A DNA stretch of 64,000 nt from Streptosporangium sp. NBC_01755 (GTDB taxonomy: Bacteria > Actinomycetota > Actinomycetes > Streptosporangiales > Streptosporangiaceae): contig NZ_CP109131.1 of assembly GCF_035917995.1 (NCBI RefSeq), positions 558,001 through 622,000 of the forward strand, given 5' to 3'. Made by a program: the position numbers and the translations under genes. The stretch's first letter is position 1; each line of letters opens with the position of its first letter. The notes beneath the pieces were generated by a model. The model had not been told where the DNA came from. It worked only from the letters and a program-made list of their open reading frames with translations, and did no database searches. Below are positions 58,540 to 64,000 of the stretch, one piece after another.

Positions 58540-60012
58540 TTGCGGGACAGATCAAAGCCGCCCGGCGTCGGCACGGTCATCGGCTGGACGGCACTGGCCG
58601 CCATCGTCCCGGGCGCCGCGCACCTGCGCGCCGGATGGCGAAGGACCGGGCTGGCACTCCTGTGCGCGTACGTGACACTGCTGCTGGTTCTGCTCTGGGT
58701 CGCGCTCACCTCCGACCTCGGTGATCTGGCCGGGCAACTGGTCTCCTCCTCCTGGCTGACCGGCGTCACGGTGGCCTCCCTGGCGCTCGGCACCGCCTGG
58801 TTCGTACTGGTCGTGCACTCGTTCGTGGTGATGAACCCCGGCACGCTGCCCGGCGCCGGGCAGGTGGTCACCGGGGTCCTGGCGGGAACTCTCTCGGTGG
58901 CCGTACTGCTGCCGTTCGGCCTCCTCGGGCAGTACGCGGCCGTCTCGCAGTCGGCACTGGACGACGTCTTCAACGCCCCGTCCACTCCGCGTCCCGCCAC
59001 CGGCGGAGGTGGCGAGGATGACCCGTGGACGGGCCGCGACCGGGTGAACATCCTGCTGCTCGGCGGCGACGCCGACACCCACAGGGCGGGCGTGCGGACC
59101 GACAGCATCAATGTGGCCAGCGTGGACGTCAAAACCGGCAACACCGTGCTGCTGAGCCTGCCGCGCAACCTGGAGAACGTCCGCTTCGTCCCCGGCTCCC
59201 CCATGGCGAGGCGCTTCCCCGACGGGTTCCGGCTCCCGGCCAACCCGGACGGCTCGCGCGAGGACCTGCTCTTCGCCGTCTGGGAGTACGCCGACGCGCA
59301 CCCGGAGATCTTCGGGGGCCGCCAGAAGCAGGGAGCGAAGACGCTCATCGACACGGTCGGCTACACGCTGGGGCTGAAGATCGACTGGTACGCCCTGGCC
59401 AACATGTGGGGCTTCGCCCGGTTGATCGACGCGATCGGCGGCGTGACGGTGACCGTGCCCCAGGACGTGGTCTTCGGCAAGTACAACGAGGGCCTGGTCA
59501 GGGCGGGGACCCGCAGGCTGCGCGGCGCCGACGCGATGTGGTTCGCCCGATCGCGCACCAACAGCGACGACTACACCCGGATGGGACGCCAGCGGTGCGT
59601 GCTGGGCGCCCTGCTCTCCCAGTCGGACCCGGCGACCGTGCTGTCGCGGTTCAACCAGGTCGCGCTGGCCACCAAGGAACTGCTGCGGACCGACATCCCG
59701 CGCCCGATGCTGGAGCACCTGGTCCCGCTGGCGCTGAAGGTCAAGAACGCCAGGGTGACCAGCGTCCAGTTCGTCCCGCCGCTGATCAACACCGGCTACC
59801 CCGACTGGAGCAGGATTCGCACGGTCACCGCGAAGGCCCTGCACTCCTCGGCCGTCACCCGGCGCCCCCTCACCGCCGCAGCCCCCACGGCCACCCCCAC
59901 CCCCGCGCCCACGACCACGACCACGACCACCCGCGCGCCCCGCCCCGAGGCGAGCACCACGGCGAAGCCGGATCCGACCGCTCCCAAGGGCATCACCGAA
60001 GGCTGCGCCTGA
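58540..60012 (+). CDS. LytR-CpsA-Psr (LCP) family cell-wall ligase
   Basis: LCP proteins attach teichoic acids or arabinogalactan-type polymers to peptidoglycan on the outer face of the membrane. Here about four hydrophobic segments (residues 10-140) precede the LCP domain (about 165-400): NILLLGGDADTH, VRTDSINVASVD, the Arg of LLSLPRNLENVRF, and WFARSRTNSDDYTRMGRQR. The tail is Thr/Pro-rich. TTG 58540 behind GGGGAG is the best start seen; the spacing is short, so the start is uncertain. About 490 residues. Confidence 0.87.
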   Translation: MRDRSKPPGVGTVIGWTALAAIVPGAAHLRAGWRRTGLALLCAYVTLLLVLLWVALTSDLGDLAGQLVSSSWLTGVTVASLALGTAWFVLVVHSFVVMNPGTLPGAGQVVTGVLAGTLSVAVLLPFGLLGQYAAVSQSALDDVFNAPSTPRPATGGGGEDDPWTGRDRVNILLLGGDADTHRAGVRTDSINVASVDVKTGNTVLLSLPRNLENVRFVPGSPMARRFPDGFRLPANPDGSREDLLFAVWEYADAHPEIFGGRQKQGAKTLIDTVGYTLGLKIDWYALANMWGFARLIDAIGGVTVTVPQDVVFGKYNEGLVRAGTRRLRGADAMWFARSRTNSDDYTRMGRQRCVLGALLSQSDPATVLSRFNQVALATKELLRTDIPRPMLEHLVPLALKVKNARVTSVQFVPPLINTGYPDWSRIRTVTAKALHSSAVTRRPLTAAAPTATPTPAPTTTTTTTRAPRPEASTTAKPDPTAPKGITEGCA

Positions 60013-60157
60013 CCGCCGCCGCCCCGCGGCGACGGATGAAGACGGATGAAACGGAAGCGAGCCGGGCCCGGAGCGGTCCCGGGTTCCCCTCGGCCGCAGG
60101 TGTGGCCGCGGTAACGCTCACAGCCGAGGCGGACGTGACGGCAGTGTCAGAACCGTA

Positions 60158-61171
60158 CTAGGCCGAGTACGACTCCCTGGACAGGCGGCGGACACGGTCC
60201 TCGTCGATGCGGTGGCCCAGGCCCGGCTGGGTGAGCGGCACGGCCACCACACCACCCGAGGCGCCCACCGGCGGGTCGACGATCTGCGCGCTGCGCGGCG
60301 GCTCGGCCACGTCGCAGGGCAGGCCGCAGCCGGGCAGGCTGGCCGCGGCGACGGTGGCCGCGCGCGCCAGCCCGGCGCCCAGGCCCCCGGCGCAGGCGAT
60401 CTCCCATCCGGCGCGCACCGCGCGATCGTGCACCCGCCGCACCTGGCGCAGGGAGCCCAGGGCCGACGGGCGGAGCAGCAGCGCCCGGCCCGCGCCCGCG
60501 GCGACCGCCTCGTCCAGCTCCGCGGCGGAGGCAACCTCGAGCAGGACCGGGGCGGCGACGCGCTGCTGCAGGTCGGCGTGGTCGGCCAGGCCCGCGAGAC
60601 CCGCGAAGGGGCGTTCGATCGCGGAGAGCCCGTAGGCGTCCAGTGCCGCAAGGGCGTCGACGTCGTGATAGGCGCCGCGGGCGTCCACGCCGATGCCCAG
60701 CACGGGGTACGCCTGACGGACGGCGCGCAACGGCTCGATGTCCCAGCCGGGGTGGACGTCCAGGGTGACGTGGGCGTACCCGGCGCAGACGTGCCGGTTC
60801 ACCCGGGCGACCAGGCTCTCCAGGTTGCGGTCGGCGCCGATCCTGACGGTGGCCATGAGGGAGGTGCGGGTGCCGCCCAGCGCGTGGGCCAGCGGCACAC
60901 CGCGCATCCTCGCCCACAGGTCCCAGCAGGCCATGTCGGCGGCGGATCCGCCGGGAACGGCGCCGAGCTCGTCGGGGTGCTCCCAGTCGACGCCGATCAG
61001 CGCCTGCGCGAGCCCCTCCTCCAGCGCGACCCAGGTCTTGGGAGCGGCGTCGACGACCTCGCCCCACCCGGTCATGCCCCCGTAGTCGGTGAGCCGGACA
61101 AGGATGCTCTCCGGCCGCCTGCCGTAGGACAGGATCAGCCGGAACACCTCAAGCTCACGGACACGCGGCAT
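60158..61171 (-). CDS. Enolase-superfamily protein (o-succinylbenzoate synthase/NSAR-like) without catalytic lysines
   Basis: A 337-residue barrel protein aligned by eye with OSBS/N-succinylamino acid racemases: the second-half block GYAHVTLDVHPGWDIEPL corresponds to GYxxIKLKIxPGWDxxP, so both Lys of KxK are Thr and Asp. The metal ligands are partly kept: Asp in GVDARGAY and Glu in AIERPF, while the third (usually LDES) is LLEVA. The other acid/base Lys (NIKPGR) is Arg in LLLRPSALGS. All catalytic Lys are therefore missing. It may be a pseudoenzyme. Not part of a menaquinone gene set here. Start ATG 61171. Confidence 0.8.
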   Translation of the reverse strand: MPRVRELEVFRLILSYGRRPESILVRLTDYGGMTGWGEVVDAAPKTWVALEEGLAQALIGVDWEHPDELGAVPGGSAADMACWDLWARMRGVPLAHALGGTRTSLMATVRIGADRNLESLVARVNRHVCAGYAHVTLDVHPGWDIEPLRAVRQAYPVLGIGVDARGAYHDVDALAALDAYGLSAIERPFAGLAGLADHADLQQRVAAPVLLEVASAAELDEAVAAGAGRALLLRPSALGSLRQVRRVHDRAVRAGWEIACAGGLGAGLARAATVAAASLPGCGLPCDVAEPPRSAQIVDPPVGASGGVVAVPLTQPGLGHRIDEDRVRRLSRESYSA

Positions 61172-61213
61172 GACCCCCCCTTGATCTCTCCGGACTCGGA
61201 GAATTCAAGCTCG

Positions 61214-61242
61214 GAAAAAACGAATCCCGCCCGAAGGCGGGA
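61214..61242 (-). terminator. Intrinsic terminator of the MFS gene
   Basis: On the minus strand: TCCCGCC, UUCG tetraloop, GGCGGGA, then TTCGTTTTTT. This is a text-book rho-independent terminator, 168 bp after the MFS stop. Confidence 0.85.
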
Positions 61243-61409
61243 CTCCTCTCAACACCGGCAGGAACGGCGTTCTTCCCATGGTGCCACGGCGGCTTGCGAA
61301 CGCCTCCTGCTCGCGGGGGTGGGATTTGGTCATCTCGTTCACCCGTCACCCGTCACAGTCGGAGAACGAGGCCACCAGGTTCACGATCCTTTTCGGCCCG
61401 GGAAAGGCG

Positions 61410-62762
61410 TCAGGTCCTGACCCGGCCGCTGATCAGGGCTCCGGTGCTCGCCATCAGCGCCGCCAGCCAGAAACAGAGCACGTAGGCGGCGGCCGAGGCG
61501 CCCAGTGCCGCCAGGAGCGCGCCGGCGACCGCGACGGAGACGACCGTGTACACCGACTCCGCGACCCCCAGTGACGCACTGTTCTCCCCCTCCTCACCCG
61601 GGGATGACAACTCCAGGACGAGCACCGACAGTGTCGGGTACACGATGCCCATGCCGAGCCCCAGGACGATCTCCCCGAGGAAGGCGGCGGCGACCGGAAC
61701 GACGGCGAAGACGGTCAGGCCCATCAGCACGAGTCCCGCGGCGATCAGCACCGAGCCGCAACGCAGTACCAGGACACGGTCGAAGCGCCGGCGGCCCACC
61801 ACCCACGAGCCGAACGACCAGCTCAGCGCGCCACCGGTCAGGGTGAGCCCGGCCATGGTGAGCGACAGGCCACGCTCCTGGTTGAGCATCAGCGGCAGGA
61901 ACGCCTCTCCGCCGATGACCGCACCCGCGACGATGCCCCGCAGTGAGATCACCGAGGGCAGACCCCTGGCCGCGCGCAGGGTTCCCTTGGGGAGCAGCCG
62001 GGGCAACGCCGCGACCAGCGCGGCCAGACCGACGACGAGCAGGACGAACCCGGCGCCGCGCGCCGCGCCGCCGTACTGCATCAGTGCCGCGCCGACCGCG
62101 ACGAGCACCGCCCAGCCCAGCCGCCGCGCGATCGAGGAGCGCGGGCCGGTCGGCGGCCGGTCCGACATCGGCGCGGCGGCCAGCCCGCGCCAGAGCAGCA
62201 GCGCCGCCGGGAGAAGGAGCACCGTCACGCCGATGAAGACCCAGCGCCAGCCCGCTTGCTCCACCACAAGACCGGTGATCACCGGCCCCACCATGGAGGG
62301 CACCACCCAGGCCGTCGCGAAGATCGAGAACACCCGAGGGTGGATCTCCGCCGGGTAGACCCGCGAGACCAGCACGTACATCGCGACCTGGAAAACGCCC
62401 CCGCCGAAGCCCTGCACGAACCGGCCCACGACGAACATGTCCATCGTCGTCGCCGCCCCGGCCACGACCAGCCCGGCGGCGAAGAGCGCCACACCGGCCC
62501 AGAGTGGCGCGACCGGCCCCCTGACGTCGCCCCACCGCCCACCCAGCACCGTCGCGATCACCCCGGCCGCCATGGCCCCGCTGAACGCCAGCCCGTACAG
62601 CGCGTGACCGTCCAGCTCGTTGGCCACGACCGGCATGGCGGTGGCCACCGCGAGATATTCGAAGGCGACCAGGGAGATGAGCGCCACCATCCCGACGGTC
62701 AGGGCACGGTGGCGCGGGGCGAATATCCCGGCAGAACGCTTTTCGCCCGTCGTGGTAATCAT
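61410..62762 (-). CDS. MFS transporter
   Basis: A 450-residue transporter with 12-14 hydrophobic segments. TM1 reads MVALISLVAFEYLAVATAMP (DHA-type), followed by GGRWGDVRGPVAPL (motif A-like) and GRFVQGFGGGVFQVAMYVLV. ATG 62762 (MITTTGEK) is the coding start. A TetR remnant ends up adjacent on the same strand, so this exporter may have lost its repressor. The substrate is unknown. Confidence 0.85.
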   Translation of the reverse strand: MITTTGEKRSAGIFAPRHRALTVGMVALISLVAFEYLAVATAMPVVANELDGHALYGLAFSGAMAAGVIATVLGGRWGDVRGPVAPLWAGVALFAAGLVVAGAATTMDMFVVGRFVQGFGGGVFQVAMYVLVSRVYPAEIHPRVFSIFATAWVVPSMVGPVITGLVVEQAGWRWVFIGVTVLLLPAALLLWRGLAAAPMSDRPPTGPRSSIARRLGWAVLVAVGAALMQYGGAARGAGFVLLVVGLAALVAALPRLLPKGTLRAARGLPSVISLRGIVAGAVIGGEAFLPLMLNQERGLSLTMAGLTLTGGALSWSFGSWVVGRRRFDRVLVLRCGSVLIAAGLVLMGLTVFAVVPVAAAFLGEIVLGLGMGIVYPTLSVLVLELSSPGEEGENSASLGVAESVYTVVSVAVAGALLAALGASAAAYVLCFWLAALMASTGALISGRVRT

Positions 62763-62810
62763 GGGCCGACGGTACGCCCGATGCCCGGCCCCTGACATCG
62801 GGCCTCCGCG

Positions 62811-63000
62811 TCAGTCCTTGGTCGTAGGACCGGCGTCCTGGATGTGGGAGACCAGACCTCTCAGGAGCAGGTCGAGCCCGAACTCGAACCGCTCCGTACC
62901 GTTGGCGCCCACCAGGTTGTCGATCTGGGCGACGAGGGCGAGAAGCCGCTCCCACTGGGGCGTGGAGAAGTGACCGGGTGGAAGGGATCGGGAGAAGAAC
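62811..63000 (-). pseudogene. TetR-family regulator, C-terminal fragment
   Basis: About 60 residues of a TetR C-terminal domain: ERLLALVAQIDNLVGANG, then TERFEFGLDLLLRGL. The helix-turn-helix part is missing; upstream sequence (63000-63130) is unrelated. The position next to the MFS gene suggests that it was the MFS repressor. Confidence 0.55.
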
Positions 63001-63132
63001 CTGCGGGCGGCCAACGCCGGCCCTCATCTGCCCCCGGCGGGGAGGGCCTTCCGCTCCGCGGGTACAGTAACCGGTGGTGCGCCGGGAAGTCTGGTCGGCA
63101 GTGGCTGACCCGACCCCGAAAATGGAGCACTG

Positions 63133-64000
63133 ATGACCGGAACCCCGCCTGGCACGCCTCGCCTGCTCGGCCTGGGCTCGTGGCCCGAGGCCCGCCGCGT
63201 CGCCGACATCCTCCGCAAGGAGACCGTCGGCGGGGCGCTGCTGCTGGTCGGCGCGGTGGTGGCGATGCTCTGGGCGAACTCCCCGTGGTCAGGTGCCTAT
63301 GACGCGCTGCGTGCGGTCAAGGTCGGCCCCGCGGCGCTGCACCTGGATCTGAGCCTGGCAACCTGGGCCGCCGACGGGCTGCTGGCGATCTTCTTCTTCG
63401 TGGCCGGTCTGGAGCTGAAACGTGAGTTCGTCGCCGGCGACCTGCGCCAGGTGCGGCGGGCCGCGGTGCCGGTCGCGGCCGCACTCGGCGGGGTGATCGT
63501 CCCGGCCGTGCTGTACCTGCTGCTCACCCTCGACAGCGGTGCCGGCGCTGCCAGGGGCTGGGCGATCCCGACGGCCACCGACATCGCGTTCGCCCTGGCC
63601 GTGCTCGCGGTCATCGGCCGGTATCTCCCCACGGCGCTGCGTACCTTCCTGCTCACCCTGGCCGTGGTCGACGACCTGGTGGCCATCGTCATCATCGCCG
63701 TCTTCTACACCGAGCAGCTGTCGGTGCTGCCGCTGCTGGGCGCGCTGGTGCCGCTGGCGGTCTTCGCCATGCTGGTGCAGCGCCGGGTACGCGCCTGGTG
63801 GCTGCTGCTGCCGCTGGCCGCCGCCACCTGGGCGCTGATGCACGCCTCGGGCGTGCACGCCACCGTCGCCGGCGTGCTGCTGGCCTTCACCGTGCCGGTC
63901 CTGCGCAGCGAGCGCGCCGGTGGCCCGGAGGCCGGTCCCGGTCTGGCCGAGCACTTCGAACACCGCCTGCGGCCGCTCTCCGCCGGGGTGGCCGTGCCGG
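63133..64000 (+). CDS. nhaA: Na+/H+ antiporter NhaA, 3' end outside window
   Basis: Exchanges internal Na+ for external H+. The 289 visible residues begin with ATG 63133, 6 nt after GGAG. Recognisable segments are [47 protein letters not shown] and the ion-binding Asp pair in [14 protein letters not shown]. The frame is open to the window end; about a third of a typical 400-450-residue protein is missing. Confidence 0.93.
   Translation, partial: MTGTPPGTPRLLGLGSWPEARRVADILRKETVGGALLLVGAVVAMLWANSPWSGAYDALRAVKVGPAALHLDLSLATWAADGLLAIFFFVAGLELKREFVAGDLRQVRRAAVPVAAALGGVIVPAVLYLLLTLDSGAGAARGWAIPTATDIAFALAVLAVIGRYLPTALRTFLLTLAVVDDLVAIVIIAVFYTEQLSVLPLLGALVPLAVFAMLVQRRVRAWWLLLPLAAATWALMHASGVHATVAGVLLAFTVPVLRSERAGGPEAGPGLAEHFEHRLRPLSAGVAVP

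Noticed and set aside
62844..63302. 152-codon plus-strand frame before nhaA
   Set aside because: Its 3' part overlaps nhaA in another frame and its 5' part is antisense to the TetR remnant; no coding support.

Overview
The window is high-GC DNA with strong GC3 bias, many GTG starts, XRE-DUF5753/DUF397 gene pairs, an RsbW-like ATPase, an LCP protein and a deazaflavin-dependent oxidoreductase. Together these point to a filamentous actinomycete, most like the Streptosporangiaceae (Streptosporangium or Nonomuraea type). This placement is an inference from gene content; no search was run. I see no rRNA, tRNA, CRISPR array or prophage.

1-8.8 kb is accessory. A decaying IS200/IS605-type element (tnpA, frameshifted tnpB, right-end hairpin) abuts the remnant of a caspase-like gene. 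Then come an XRE-DUF5753 regulator with a small partner gene and, divergently, a three-gene cassette. The cassette has the sizes, order and domain layout of a MukF/MksF-type kleisin, an MksE-type winged-helix subunit and an MksB/MukB-type SMC ATPase. It resembles a Wadjet/MksBEF (JetABC) system, but no JetD-like nuclease gene is present. TTGCG direct repeats at 10-bp spacing lie both between the regulator and the cassette and in front of the small partner gene.

8.9-14 kb is a pseudogene belt: an AlaX editing-domain remnant, a membrane-protein remnant, an internally deleted malic enzyme and a TetR remnant whose palindromic operators survive. Intact genes here are a DHA2 drug/proton antiporter, a rhodanese and three very small ORFs. 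14-21 kb carries a double-MerR regulator, a DUF6194 protein, an RNA polymerase alpha-CTD/WD40 fusion, an RsbW-like ATPase with an XRE/DUF397 pair, and superoxide dismutase plus GNAT with Nur-box-like sites nearby.

21-28.4 kb is metabolic: an S51-like protein, B12-independent methionine synthase (metE) behind a cobalamin riboswitch, an F420-type reductase, an EamA exporter divergent from its MarR regulator with twin operators, and lysA. 28.5-33.5 kb is a tightly overlapping five-gene operon: a polar amino acid ABC importer, an N-acyl-D-amino acid deacylase and a class A beta-lactamase-like protein. It suggests scavenging of D-amino acid derivatives or wall peptides.

33.5-50.9 kb is one codirectional run of 16 genes that I read as an uncharacterised catabolic island. 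It encodes LysR, a cyclic amidohydrolase, MmgE/PrpD, a cyclase-family hydrolase, a CoA transferase, IclR, an alpha/beta-hydrolase fused to an Ohr/OsmC domain, an M20-family protein without its catalytic Glu pair, an SDR, an NMT1/SsuA-type ABC importer, a SnoaL-like protein, a small helical protein, a methyltransferase and an FMN/FAD/4Fe-4S oxidoreductase. I do not recognise the substrate.

51-64 kb is mostly housekeeping: SbcCD, a membrane alpha/beta hydrolase, an enoyl-CoA hydratase remnant with a minisatellite, an LCP protein, an enolase-superfamily protein lacking all catalytic lysines, an MFS transporter, a TetR remnant and the start of nhaA.
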